This document shows, piece after piece, positions 1 through 12,098 of a stretch of DNA of 64,000 nt. Numbering within the stretch: position 1 is the first letter of the stretch; every line of letters begins with the position of its first letter. Below the pieces are notes generated by a model that saw nothing but the letters and a program-made list of their open reading frames with translations, was not told where the DNA came from and made no database searches. The position numbers and the translations under genes were made by a program. The stretch is from Manis javanica (Eukaryota; Chordata; Mammalia; Pholidota; Manidae), in contig NC_133156.1 in NCBI RefSeq assembly GCF_040802235.1, positions 146,551,173 through 146,615,172 of the forward strand, given 5' to 3'.

Positions 1-455
1 TTACAAATAAAGCTATGGGCAATCATGTAAGTCTTTGTATAGACATATGTTTTAATTTCTCTTGGGTTACCTAGAAGTGAAATGTTTGGATCATATATGG
101 TAAGTGTATATTTAACTTATTAAGAAACTGTACAAGTGTTTTCAGGGGTTGCTACTGTTTCACATTCCCACTAGCAGTGTGTGTGAGTCTAGAGCCTCCA
201 CATCTTTGGAGCCATGGGTAGTCATTCTTTTTAATTATTCTAATAGACACGTAGTGGAACTCATTGTGGTTTGACTGTCATTTCCCTGATGTTAAAAGTT
301 AGTAAGCACATTTACATGTCCCTATTTGCCATTTGCATGTATTCTTTAAAGTGTCTTCATATATTTTGTCCATTTAAAATAGTTTTAAAATATTTTACTG
401 AAATTGGAGAGCTCTTTACATTATTTGGAAGCAAATCCTTTACCAGATATGCGAT
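1..455 (-). mobile_element. Old L1 fragment, antisense
   Basis: The plus strand carries the reverse complement of an L1 ORF2 3' end: phrases such as TTCACATTCCCACTAGCAG and ACTCATTGTGGTTTGACTG resemble the common L1M consensus. It is cut off by the window start. From 456 to about 664 I recognise nothing. Confidence 0.7.
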
Positions 456-664
456 GTGCGCGTCTCCATCAACACTCCAACTCTTCACTCTGCTGGGTCA
501 TATTCCAGTGTATGATGTCCATTTGTCCACTTGCTGATGCTCCATCTCCCTGATGTTATGATTTTTAAAAATATTTCCCTTTTGCTCCTGGAATGATGTT
601 TCCTCCATAGGCCTTTTTCTTTCATGACATATACTTTTCTAAGTATAGAGTGATTCTTGGTCAT

Positions 665-1087
665 CATCTTGCCAATGGGTTTCAGCCCCAGACAAGTTCA
701 CTATGGATTCAATGAGACTGAAAAATGACAATGGAACGTTCTTGGGGTGAAAGGGTTTATACTCAACTTTATTCCCATGGTGGCAGGTCAGTCATTGGAA
801 TCCTGTCCACTCAGAGCGAGTCTGCATTCTACATGCAGCAAGCTGGTCTCTGCCTCTGGGCCTCTCTGCCCCTGCAGCCGTCTCAGTCTCTGTCATCAGT
901 GCTGCCACCCCTCTAGTTTCGTCTCCGGTCTCCTGCAGGCTTGCAGCTGTGCCACTGCATTGCCCAGAGCACAGGGCAGAGCTCTTTATATAGAGGCAAT
1001 AATGACATATTGCTCACATGTGTGCAGTGAGCTAGCTAACCAGGGCCAGGTGAGAATCCTGCCCATAGGAACCTTCACTTTATCAAC
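665..1087 (-). mobile_element. Solo LTR, same family as the 1957-7821 provirus
   Basis: On the minus strand it starts TGTTGATAAAGTGAAGGTTC and ends CTGAAACCCATTGGCAAG. It shares both ends with the proviral LTRs but has a longer middle. It includes a TATATAAAGAGCTC promoter-like stretch and an AATAAAG signal. Flanks CTCAT (1088) and GTCAT (660) may be a decayed 5-bp target duplication. Confidence 0.75.
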
Positions 1088-1092
1088 ACTCA

Positions 1093-1951
1093 TCAGTTTC
1101 ATATTTTCTGCAAAGCTCCATAAAAGCTGAGAAGTTTGTGACTGAGGCCCTCCTTCCCTAACCTCCCGTGCAGCACACAGCAGATGGTGGAGGGCCTCTA
1201 AAGACCAAAATCTGGAGCTTTTTTCTGGTATGCCAACATCTAGCTGCTCTGCTTCTGCCCAGAGAGCTACATTGTATTTATGAAAGGCCCCTCACCACCT
1301 TGTTTTTTCTTGGAAATGGGCCTATAACTAATCTCTGGGGTCCTGTGCTGTCTGTGGCGTACAGGAATGAGACACTGTGGGCCCTCGTGTTGAGGCACAC
1401 AGAGCACTTCGCCCCGCCCCTAGCCCTGGTGTTCAGGACGTGCCATCAATGGCAGGACATCAATGGCAGGCCTGTCTCTGTGATTGAGGGGCACCCCCCG
1501 CCCTCTTCCTGGAATTATCAGCCTATCCATCAGTCCATCCTGCACACTGTGGGGTCTGCAGTGACTCATTCTCATTCTCTTCAGGGGCTGCTCCTGCCTT
1601 TATCTCAGTGATTCCAACAGGGGTCAGCATAGGGAGGGGAAATAAAAGCTTATGTTCAGCTCATATTTAACTGGGAGCTTTTAAGTGAAAAAAACAAAAA
1701 CCATTCCTAATGTTGCTTTAAAAAAATGAAAAAACGAAATCTTATTTCCAAATCACTATAGAAGTAAAAAAAGTTGCCAACAAGTTATGAACAGAAAGCA
1801 TAAGAGAACACTTCAGTATAGCAGTTAGTGAGAGAATCAAGGTCAACATCAAATGGCAAAGTTCATTTATTGTGCTGTAAAAGACAACTAAAGCAAGTGA
1901 CATTTAAAAACATAGAATAAGGCTAGGCAGAGAGATACCAGATGAACTTAT
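1093..1951. other. Intergenic stretch, unassigned
   Basis: No gene was recognised here. It includes a 147-codon frame (1168-1611) without any motif I know, followed by A-rich sequence. It could be old repeat sequence. Confidence 0.6.
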
Positions 1952-1956
1952 CAACC
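1952..1956 (+). repeat. Target-site duplication CAACC, left copy
   Basis: These five bases directly before the 5' LTR are repeated exactly at 7822-7826. Confidence 0.85.
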
Positions 1957-2243
1957 TGTGGGGAAGTTGGGGTTCCTATGACCAGGATACTCATTGAACT
2001 TAAACCACTTGATGATGTAACTTATCTGTTGCTAGGCTACTGCTTCCACAACCATAGCAATAAGCTATATTGCGGTATATAGAGAGCTCTGGCCCAGTTC
2101 TGGCAATGCTAGTGCTCAACCTACTGCAGGGAGAACATGCTGGGTAGTAGACCCTTTCACCCCAAGAATGTTCTACTGTCATTTCTTTGGTCACACTGAA
2201 TCCATAGCAAACTTGCCCAGGGCTGAAACCTATTGGCAAGACA
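1957..2243 (+). repeat. 5' LTR of the provirus
   Basis: The 287-bp LTR begins TGTGGGGAAG and ends GGCAAGACA. It aligns over its whole length with 7526-7821. Confidence 0.88.
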
Positions 2244-2244
2244 A

Positions 2245-2268
2245 TTGGCGACAGTCAGCAGGGTTCAT
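2245..2268 (+). other. Primer-binding site, serine-tRNA-like
   Basis: The bases just inside the 5' LTR start TTGGCGACAG and include AGCAGGGTTC. They resemble the complement of a serine tRNA 3' end (TGGCGCAGCGAGCAGGGTTC, from memory) apart from a few changes. A serine primer is known for HERV-S, so this is suggestive only. Confidence 0.45.
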
Positions 2269-4040
2269 TGTTGACCAGGGAAAAAGACAGGTTGCCCTTA
2301 TGGGAGGGGTGCTTCAGTGGGCTGCCTCTATGAATGGGGAGACAGTGGATTGTCCCCCAATGGGTATGTGGTCTGAGGTGGCTTGCCTCCTAGAGGGCTG
2401 AGCCCCACCCCAGGCCTGGAGGAAAGTGGAGGTAATACCTGAGGCAGGAGGTGTGGCCCTTGGTATAGTAAGTAGGTCTTTTGAGAGACAGAGTGCCTGT
2501 GAGGCAGCGGGGACTGTGGGTTGGCTGCTTCTCACAGTATTAAAAAAGTCTACAGAAGAGAAGGACACACTCCTGAAAAAGACCCAAGAAATGGTGGCAT
2601 GAGAACGTGAGCTGCAAACTTTTATAGATTCCCTGAAGAAGGAAATGGCATTGTTACGAGAGGAGGCAGCACAAGAACCTGCCAGGGAGGTTCCTTTGAA
2701 GAGGTAACAGATTCCTTATGGAATGAGACAGCAGTGCTGCCAGGTGCTCTAAAGAAGGAAAAGGCCATAAAGGAAAAAGATAAACTCCTGAGGGAAGCAC
2801 AGGAGGAGGTGGCCTGAGAACTCCAGCTGTGAAGCATTGAGCTGAAGGTAAGAGAGCTGCTGAAGCCTGAGCCGGCATTGTTGCGAGACACTGGAGAAAA
2901 GGTAAAGGATGCAGAAGAGGGGGCACTCAGTGGAGGGGAGAGAAAGGTGCCATCAGCCCTGGAAATGGAGGAGCTGGGGAAGGATGAAGGACCCCTTCTC
3001 TATTGAAAGCACACCCAGTGGTTGTAAAGAAAATAAAGACCCAGCAGCCGAGGGTTCCCCAAGGAGAGGAGCAGCCCCCTCCCAGGTCTGGAGCACTCTA
3101 TGGTCCGCCCCTATACTCAGGCTGAGCTGGTGGATTTGGGCTCCCGGTTTTGGCAGAAGCTCTCCGAGTCAATATCAGCTTGGCTCCTGTGTCTGTGGGA
3201 CTTAGGGGTGGATGGGATTGTTCTGTCGGGATCAGAGATGGGAAAGCTGTCTTCCCTGGCAGTGCAGCCTGCCTTGAGGCAGCAATTACAAAATGCACAT
3301 CAGACCCCAGGGAGTCACTCCCTCCTCGATTGGCTTATGGCTGCATTTCATGCTGTGTGGCCCAATCTGGGTGATCTGCCATCCTCTCCTGCTAGATGGC
3401 AGATGTATGCTAAGCTCCAACAGATGTTATGAGAGGTAGGCATAAGAAATGCCATCTACAGTCCAGAAAATTATAACCCAGATGAAGAGATTTTCACTAC
3501 TGGGATGAGAAATATTGTGCTTCAAATGGCTCCCACATCCCTCTTTGGGTCTCTTGTGGCCATTCTTGCCCCTCACTTAGGGCATCCCGTAAGCGAGGTG
3601 ACATGTACAGTAGCAGACTTAGGAGAGGCTGAACCAATGAGAACAAGGAAAGAAATAAAGTCTGCTACTCACAAAAAGAATTTAAAGGGCCCCATGAAGG
3701 TTACGAGGACCCAGATGTGGGTTGATTTAATATGGGCAGGAGGAGATGGAAGGAGATTAGATGGGAAGTCAAATGGGATCTTACTAGAGCTGTGGCAACA
3801 GCTGAAACCAGAGCAGCAGTTCCAGCCATTAAGACCAAAGAGGCAGAGGTCAGAGACAGAGCCACGAGTCCAGCCTGTGTGTTTGTAAGACTTCCTGCTG
3901 GAGAACAAGCCAACCTCACTTGAGCCCACACAGGAAGGTGATTGGGGAACACAGTTCGACTGAGGGGAAGGTCAAGGCATCTGCCCTGAGGGACCAGGAG
4001 GGGACTGGAGGCCACATGTTGAAATAGCTATCCATTGGTC
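2250..4040 (+). pseudogene. gag-like region of the provirus (broken)
   Basis: The first part (2500-2950) is rich in Glu, Lys, Leu and Gln, like a coiled coil. The second (3090-3430) has a Trp- and Leu-rich capsid-like character. No close family match can be named by eye. The assignment rests on its position between LTR and protease. Confidence 0.6.
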
Positions 4041-4044
4041 CCCA

Positions 4045-4320
4045 GTGAACATACAATGTGTCCTGGCTCTGGTGGACACAGAAGCTGAATTTTCACTAAT
4101 TCATGGTAACCCTGAGCAGTTTCCCAGGACCCCCACTATCATAGATGGATATGGAGGTAAGGTTATCAGAGTGAAACAAGCCCAAATCCCTTTGGCAATA
4201 GGGCATCTACCACCAAAAGAGTATACTGTGTATATATCTCCTATTCCTGAGTATATTTTGGGGATTGATATCCTGCAGGTCTATGTTGCAGACCACTGCA
4301 GGTGAGTTCAGACTGAGAGT
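4045..4320 (+). pseudogene. Retroviral aspartic-protease-like region (fossil)
   Basis: It carries an ALVDT-type active-site segment followed by a SLIHG stretch and a later ILGIDIL-type segment. This is the usual protease order just ahead of reverse transcriptase. Confidence 0.65.
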
Positions 4321-4449
4321 ACGCATGGTGAAGGCAGTTCTGAGGGGACATGCTAGGTACCCGCCCATAGCTTTGCCTGTGCTTCAGTGGGTAACTAATA
4401 CCAAACAACACAAACTGCCTGGAGGGCATAAAGAGATTGGAGAAACCCT

Positions 4450-6150
4450 TTAGGAACTGGAAAAGGTGGATATTATAAAGCCCACTCATAGTCTCTTCAA
4501 TTCCCTAGTGTGGCCAGTAAAAAAGTCAGCTGGCTCCTGGCATATGACTGTGGATTACAGAGAACTGAATAAAGTCTGACCCCCATGCATGCTGCTGTCC
4601 CCTCTATTGCAGACCTGATGGATACCCTCCGCCATGAACTAGAAACATACCATTATGAGGTAGGTCTTGCTAATGTCTTCTTTTCCACTGACATTGAGCA
4701 GAAAAGTTATGAACAGTTTGCTTTCACATAGGAAGGACAGCAATGGACTTTCACCATCCTCCCACAGGGACACCTCCATAGTCCCAGCATCTGTCATGGA
4801 CTTGTGGCCCAGGACTTGGTTACATGGGAGAAACTGCCAATCGTGTGGTTGTACCATTATATTGATGATGTCGGGCTCACATCTGATTCTCTTTCAGATC
4901 TAGAAGGTGTGGTACCTAGACTGCTGTAACATCTACAGGAGAAAGGATGGGCTGTGAACAGTACCAAGGTTCAGGGACCTGGTTTGTCAGTCAAATTCTT
5001 GGGGGTTGTCTGGTCTGGCAAGACCAAAGTTATACCAGAAGCAGTCATAGACAAAGTCCAGGCCTTTCCTACCCCTACAACTGTGGCAGTGTTACAGGAC
5101 TTTTTGGGTCTTTGAGGCTATTGGAGAGTGTTCATCCCACACTTGGCACAAATTCTGAAGCCTTTATACAGGTTGGTATGAAAGGGTGTCAGGTAGGACT
5201 GGGATGAGACATGTGCATCTGCCTTTACTACAGCAAAATGGGCAGTCAAGGCCATGCAGGACTTGAGTGTGATAGACCCATCAAGGCCCTGTGAGCTGGA
5301 TGTTCATGTGACTGAAGACGGTTATGGCTGGGGTCTCTGGCAGCTGCTTGAATGAACTTGCCAACCTATTGGATTCTGGTCACAACTCTGGAAAGGGGCA
5401 GAGGTACGATACTTTGATAGAAAAACAACTGGCTGATGTGCATCACACCTTGCTGGCTACAGAACCCATCACTGGAATGTACACAATAAAGGTAATAACC
5501 ACCTATCCCATCTTGGGGTGGGTATGAGACTGGACCCAAAAGCAAAGGAGTGGTGTGGCACAAATGCCCACACAAGCCAAGTGGGGTGCTTATCTACAGC
5601 AGCATAGTGCCCTCTCTAGTGGCCCCTTGAGTGAAGAACTCCAATGCATATTGGGGCTGGTGACATATACTAGTGAAAAGCGGGAAGAACTTGCTTTTGA
5701 ACCATTAGTAGCAGAAAGCCCCTAACAGGAGGGAAGAACCCCTATACCTGAAGATGCATGGTACACAGACAGCTCCAGCCATAGGCAGCCCCCAAAATGG
5801 AGGGTCGGGTTATAGCTTTCCATCCTAAGACTGAGACAATATGGATGGAAGATGGTGAGGGGAAGAGCAGCCAATGGGCAGAATTGTGGGCTGTGTGGCT
5901 TGTGATCAACTAGGAGCCCTCCCCTATAGTTGTCTGCACTGACAGCTGGGCTGTCTATAGGGGCTTGACCCTGTGGCTACCAACCTGGTACCATGCCAAC
6001 TGGCTGGTTGGTCACCAACCCCTTTGGGGGCAAGAATTGTGACCAGACTTTTGGGCCTGTGGTCAGACTAAAACAATTACAGTATACCATGTGACAGGTC
6101 ATTTGCCACTGGCATCCCCAGGAAATGAACAGATAAATTGGCCCAGATAT
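4450..6150 (+). pseudogene. Reverse transcriptase / RNase H region (fossil)
   Basis: The YHYIDDV catalytic-type box is encoded at about 4852-4872. It is preceded by WHMTVDYRELN-like and LPQG-like segments and followed by thumb and RNase H-like sequence (DSSSHRQ near 5770 and CTDSWAVYRG near 5935). The region is broken several times. Confidence 0.75.
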
Positions 6151-6199
6151 GTTGGTTAGAACAAAAGCCTGCCTCTGATATAGCTCAGTGGTTGCATTA

Positions 6200-7050
6200 G
6201 CATGTGCTGTATGTGGGGCAAAAGACAATGTGGGTTGTAGCCTGTTGGTGGGGCTTGCCTTAGGCCTCTGAAGAGGTTAGTAGAGCCCCACAGGAGGGTA
6301 TTGTATGCTCTAAAAGGGACTTACACTGAGTTCCACAGCAACATGGGACAATAGCTAAGGGGCCGATATCCTTCATCAGGTGGCAGATAGACTATACTGG
6401 GCCTCTCTACCTGTGTCAGAAGGATATTGGTATGCGATGACTTGTGTGGACACAGCTACTGGACTCCTGGTTGCTTTTCCCACTTGTTGTGCAGACCAGC
6501 AGATGACCAAAAGGGGCCTGGAACGTCTCTTTGCCGCCTATGGCCGACCACAGGTGATTGAGTAATTAGGGCATCCATATTACTGGACATACACTACAAG
6601 AATGGGTGCAACAGCTGGGAATAAGTGGAAGTTTCATGTGCCATACAATCCTACTGCAGCAGGCATGACAGAGAGGCATAAGGGCTTGTTAAAATCTGGA
6701 CTAAAGTCAGATACTAATAGTCTGTGGGGATGGTCAGTCCACTTATGGACTGTGCTATGTCATTTGAATGAGAAACTCCCAAAGGGAGCCCTAAGACCTG
6801 TAGACATGTTAACACGTATGGCTGCCTCCTACAACTCCAAGTACAAACCAAGGAAGAATTGCTGAAGCAGGTTTGGCCACCAGAATATCTTGCTACAAGT
6901 ATCAACTGCACTACACCCTGGAGACTCTATTGAGTGGACGTGAACCTTGGACTTTTGGACACATGGACCAACGACAGTTGGCTCTCCTGGCACCTTGGGG
7001 ACAAGGCCTGGAAGGTGGCATCTTGTGTATTTCTGAAGTAAAAGCAGAGT
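6200..7050 (+). pseudogene. Integrase region (fossil)
   Basis: It includes a WQIDYTGPL-type start of the catalytic core, followed by CVDTATGLLVAFP and, further on, VPYNPTAAGMTERHKGLLK, which is the typical late-core block. A C-terminal chain resembling a DNA-binding tail follows. It is broken. Confidence 0.75.
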
Positions 7051-7525
7051 GGCCCCCAAAGATCATAGTAGTGTATCCTGAATGGCCAGAAGGTAGGAGC
7101 ATTTTACCAGGGAGTTTTGTTTTAGCATAATGGCCAGTGCATGCTCCTCCAGTAGCACTATCTATAGACCCTTCAGTAACCCCCACGGGGACAGAAGTAA
7201 AAGTATGGTATACTAGAGCTGGAACGGACCGCCTGCATGCTACAGTCTTATCACAGGACCACTCTCTTGCATGTATCCTACCTGATGCACAAGATTTGCC
7301 TATGTTGGTGTCATTAAAACATGTCTTATCGCCCCTAAGGTCTTTGGGGATTAAGAACCCCTTTGGCTTGAGGATTATTATAATTTTTGTTCAAAATCTT
7401 GTTGTATCTTAATTTTTGTTGTTATCTTTAAGTTGTTGTTATCCTCTGTTGCTGTTGTGAAATCTGGTTACAGTGATCCAGCTTCCTTGCACAGGAACCA
7501 TTGTGGAAGATTGAGAGCATGTAGA

Positions 7526-7821
7526 CGTGGGGAAGGTGGGGTTCCTATGGCCAGGATCCTCACTGAACTTAAACCACCTGATGATGTAACTGGCCTGTTG
7601 CTAGGCTACCGCTTCCACACCTTTAGGCAACAAGCTATTACTGCCCTATACAGAGAGCTCAGCCCAGTGCTCTGGGCGGAGGCAGAGACACTAGTGCTCG
7701 ATCTACGGCCAGAACAAGCTGGATAATAAACCCTTTCACCCCAAGAACGTTCGACTGTCATTTCTTTGGTCACACTGAATCCATAGCGAACTTGCCCAGG
7801 GCTGAATCCCATGGCAAGACA
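7526..7821 (+). repeat. 3' LTR of the provirus
   Basis: The 296-bp LTR ends ATGGCAAGACA, followed directly by the CAACC target duplication. It carries a TATACAGAGAGCTC stretch and a later AATAAA, as expected for promoter and polyadenylation parts. Confidence 0.88.
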
Positions 7822-7826
7822 CAACC
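7822..7826 (+). repeat. Target-site duplication CAACC, right copy
   Basis: This is an exact match to 1952-1956. It fixes the ends of the provirus. Confidence 0.85.
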
Positions 7827-9059
7827 AAAAAAGTAGTGCAGCAATATTCTATCTAAGTAGAATTCAAGGCTGGCAGCATCTAGCAGGAAGGTTATCTCTT
7901 ATATGGGTAACAGGTGCAGACTGTAAGGCAGAAAGTTCTGCAAAACACCAGCATCAAAACAAAGCAAAAACTACTAGAAATAGAAGGAAAATTTGACGTG
8001 GAAAAAAACAAGGTGGCAGAGAATTTTAACTATTCTGTTAAAACTTAGTTATGCTTTTAACATGTTTGAATTAAATTACAGAACAAACAGCATTTCCTTT
8101 ACAAAATGGTCTTGTGATTTCTATAAAGAGCTTGGGGCTACAAGGGAAAATAAAATCCATAAAGGAGAGACTTCACAGAAAATGACCTCTACTAAATCCA
8201 CACATGAAAAAGAACAAAACCTTTAAATCAAACCCCCCAAATGGTTGAAAAGTAAAAAGCATCATTCAAAACAAAAACCAGTTTCTTAAAAATGTTTAGA
8301 TCAAAGCAAACTTAAGTACAACTGGAGACTATTTAGGATAATAATTATAGGGACATTATTAAAGTAAGGAAGTATGTTCAGTGTTATTCGGCAGACACAC
8401 AGCCTCAAAAGCTAAAAATACGCTTGCCGAGCAAATGAGGCACTCCCCCTCGGCAGTATGAACACAACAAAAGAATTCTAATCCAAATTAGAAGAGAAAA
8501 TATGATAAAAGCAGATAACAAGTTAAAACAGACAAAGATAAACTGAGGCTATCTCAAGAAGAAAGGAGGTTACAATGTCAGCACAGTGTTCTTAGTCTGC
8601 TATCTCCTTATGCCTATTGGCAAACCCTGTTTCTCATTTCTGATCTTTGAAACCCTACCTCTGAAAACTTCAAAACAGATGATTAAAAAAAAAAGCAATG
8701 AAATGACTCCAGTTACGAATGTAGAAAACAGAACCAATAACCCTGAAAGAGAAATAAAATAATGCTCAAAATAGTAGTCTCCAAAAATAGGCATGCCTAT
8801 AAAATCACACAAGAATCCTGATAACACCTCTATTTTTCAATATTGTTTTCAAATTTCTTGCTAATTGTAGGATACAAACAAGGAAAGCAGCCACTTCAAA
8901 GGTTACAGAAATGAGAACTAAGATATTTGCAGATGACATGACAGCAGAGCTAGAGAACGAGTAACAATAGGAGCAAGTAGGAGTTCATAGATTAATTTCA
9001 CTAACATGGCCGGATATGACAAACATCAATAGCTTTGATTTATCTGAGATATAAAATGT
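7827..9059. other. Intergenic stretch between provirus and L1
   Basis: A-rich sequence with no gene recognised. A short piece at about 8930-8960 resembles L1 ORF2 (TTTGCAGATGACATGA), so parts may be older L1. Confidence 0.6.
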
Positions 9060-11530
9060 ATATGGGCCTCAAAATATCAGCAAACCGAATTCAAAAAATA
9101 CATAAAAAAGATCATCATGACCAAGTGGGATTTAGTCCATTGAAGCAAAGATATACAATACTTATAAATCAATCAAAATCATATACTATGTTAGCAAAAA
9201 GAAAACCACATGATCATCTCAATAGATGCTGAAAAAGCATTTGACAAAATTAAATATTCATTCATAATTAAAAATGCTCAACAATGGGCATAAAGGGTAC
9301 ATAACTCAACATAATAAAGACTATATACAACAAACCCACAGCTAACATAACATTCAATGGCAAAAAGGCTGAAAGCTTTCCTCTAAGATCAGGAACATGA
9401 CAAGGGTGTCCACTCTTACCACTTTTATTCCATATAGTGCTGGAGATCCTAGCTATAAGAAATCAGTCAAGACAAAGAGATAAAGGCATCCAAATTGGTA
9501 AGGAAGAAGTTAAACCATCACTATTTGCAGGTAAAATGACATTATACAAAGAAAACCCTCAAGACTCCACCAAAAAACTATTAGAATAACTGGATTCAGC
9601 AAAGTTGCAGGATATAAATAATACATAGGAATCAGTTGCATTCTTACATACTAACAATGAACTAGCAGAAAGAGAAATCAGGAAAACATTGTACATTCCA
9701 TTTACAACTATATCAAAAAGAATAAAATACCTAGGAATAAAACTAACCAAAGAGTGAAAGACCTGTACTATGACAACTGTTAAGACATTCATGAGAGAAA
9801 TTAAAGACACAATAGAAATCTATCCTGCGCTCATGGATAGGAAGAATATTGTCAAAATGGCCATCCTGTCCAGAGCAATTTACAGATGCAATGCAATCCC
9901 TCCCAAAATACTAACAGCATTTTTCCATGAACTACAGGAAGGAAATAATCTTAAAACTCATATGAAACAACTAAAGACCCCAAATCCTGAGAAAGAACAA
10001 AGCTAGGGGTATTACGTGCCTTGACTTCAAACTATACTACAAAGCTACAGTAATTAAAACACTATGGTATCAGCACAAGAACATACCCATAGATCAATGG
10101 AACAGAATAGAGAGCCCAAGTATAAACTCTTAACATATATGGTCAATTAATAAAAGATAAAGAAGCCATGAATATACAATGGAGAAAAGACAGCCTCTTC
10201 AACAACTGGTGTTGAGAAAACTGGACAGTTATATGCAGAGAATGAAACTGGATTACTCTCTAACTCCACACACAAACTCAAAATGGATCGAAGACCTAAC
10301 TGTAAGACATGAAACCATAAAACTCTAAGAAAACATAGACATAAATCTCCTGAACATAAGTATGAGCAATCTTCTTTCCTGGACAAATCTCCTTGAGCAA
10401 GGGAAACAAAATCAGAAATGAACAAGTGGAACTACATCAAACTAAAAAGCTTCTGTACAGGACAGGAAGCCATCAGCAGAACAAAAAGGCAACCTATGTG
10501 TGTGGGTATGGGGAATATATATGTAAATTATTTATCCAGTAAGGGGTTAACATCCAAAATGTACAAAGAACTCATATGACTCAACAAAGAAAAAAAACAC
10601 CTGATTAAAAAATGGGCAGAGGACCTGAACAGGCATTTCTCTAAAGAAATACATATGGCCAACAGGCCCATAAAAAGATGCTCCACATTTCTAATCATCA
10701 GGGAAATGCAAATCAAAATGACAATGAGGTATCACTTCACACCAGTCAGAAGAGCCACTTTCCAAAAGAAGAAATAAGAAGTGTTGGTGAGGATGTGGAG
10801 AAAAGGGAACCCTTCTCCACTGTTGGTGGAAATGTCAATTGGTACAGCCACTGTGGAAAGTATGGAGGTTCCTTCAAAAAACTAAAACTAGAAATACCAT
10901 ATGACCCAGTAGTTCCATTTCTAGGAATTTACCTGAAGAAAACAAAGTCCCTGATTCAAAAAGATATATGCACCCATTTATAGGCTCATTATTTACAACA
11001 GCCATGGAAGGAATCAAAGTCTCCATCAATAGACGAATAGATAAAGAAAATGTGGCACACAATGGAATATTATTCAGCCATAAAAAAGAAATCCTGCTAT
11101 TTGCAGCAACACGGATGGATGGAGAGGGTATTACACTAAGTGAAGTAAGCCAGGTGGAGCAAGACAAATACCATATGATTTCACTTATTTGTGGAATCTA
11201 AAACAAAATGAACAAAATAGCAGTAGATGCATACAAACTGAGAAGTGACTGCTGGTTACTACAGGGGAGGAGTTGGGATGGGTAGAGGGGAGGCTGAGGG
11301 GGATAAAGGAGCACAAAAATTCTCAATCATAATATTAAGTTGGCCATGGGGATAGTAGTACAGCATGGAGAATATAGCCAATGATTCTGTAACATCTTTT
11401 GTTGACAGATAATAACTACTCCAGTGGGGGTGAGGATTTAATAATGTGGGTAACTGTTGAACCACTATGTTGTATACTTGAAACCAATTAAGATTGTGTA
11501 TCAATGATATGTCAATCAATTAAACAAAAA
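9060..11530 (+). mobile_element. 5'-truncated L1 (ORF2 3' half and 3' UTR)
   Basis: It begins in the ORF2 reverse-transcriptase region (AGCAAACCGAATTCAAAAAA, then CAAGTGGGATTTAG) and continues through ACAAGGGTGTCCACTCTTAC, ATCAATGGAACAGAATAG and ATGGAATATTATTCAGCC to the 3' UTR. The last part resembles ACCACTATGTTGTATACTTG and then GAAACCAATTAAGA. The ORF2 reading frame has many stops and shifts, so it is inactive. Confidence 0.9.
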
Positions 11531-12092
11531 TGTATTTGGGGACACGTTCTCATTCACAATGAACAAATGCCCAATATCTAATAGGAACAGAAATATACCA
11601 GATTTATATAAAAAATGTTACCCAGCTGTATGAGAGGTAAAAGAAATAACTGATACTATGAAATGTTAGTATAGATAAAAAGTACATTTCGGGGCTGAAA
11701 ATTATGTTATGTCTGAACTTGCAGAGTGAAGAAATGATTAACATAGCAGAGTAACAATGAACACTAACAGAAATGACTAGATTTGTAGCAGCAATTTTAT
11801 TAATCTCGATTATTAAAATTAACTCAATGATTGATGACAATTTACCAAGTTAAGAGGTTTTAGGATATAGACGGCAGTGAGACAAGATAGAATAGGATTT
11901 CTTCATGTGAATCCCCCGCAGTGCATGCCATTACAGTAGTAAGTGTATTAAACTAATCACCAACTGCCGTACACTTCACAGCAGCGTCACTGGCGCTCAG
12001 GCATGCTGCCTTCTCCCTGCCAGGTATACCTTCCAGGACATGGGCCCCAATCTCCCTTGGACTTTTGCGTTTTCCTGAGGAGTTCCAAAGCA
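11531..12092. other. Intergenic stretch beyond SRD5A1 3' end
   Basis: This is A/T-rich sequence. Nothing was recognised. Confidence 0.7.
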
Positions 12093-12098
12093 TTTATT
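12093..12098 (-). terminator. Candidate SRD5A1 poly(A) signal AATAAA
   Basis: The plus strand reads TTTATT here, which is AATAAA on the SRD5A1 strand, in the context CAATAAATG. It was chosen for its distance from the stop. Other A/T-rich hexamers exist further on. Confidence 0.45.

Larger units (their letters stand above)
1957..7821 (+). mobile_element. ERV-L-like endogenous retrovirus, full-length but broken fossil
   Basis: This is a 5.9-kb provirus with an LTR at each end (1957-2243 and 7526-7821) and a 5-bp target duplication, CAACC, at 1952-1956 and 7822-7826. In order it has a primer-binding site, a gag-like region (about 2250-4040), a protease-like region (about 4045-4320), reverse transcriptase and RNase H (about 4450-6150) and integrase (about 6200-7050). 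No envelope-like region lies before the 3' LTR. The 5-bp duplication and missing env fit class III (ERV-L/HERV-S-like) elements. The element is clearly dead, with well over ten breaks. By eye the two LTRs differ at about 12-15% of sites, suggesting an age of tens of millions of years. Confidence 0.88.

Noticed and set aside
1168-1611. 147-codon open frame beside the solo LTR
   Set aside because: No motif, no start context of note and no splice partner; it is likely repeat-derived or chance.
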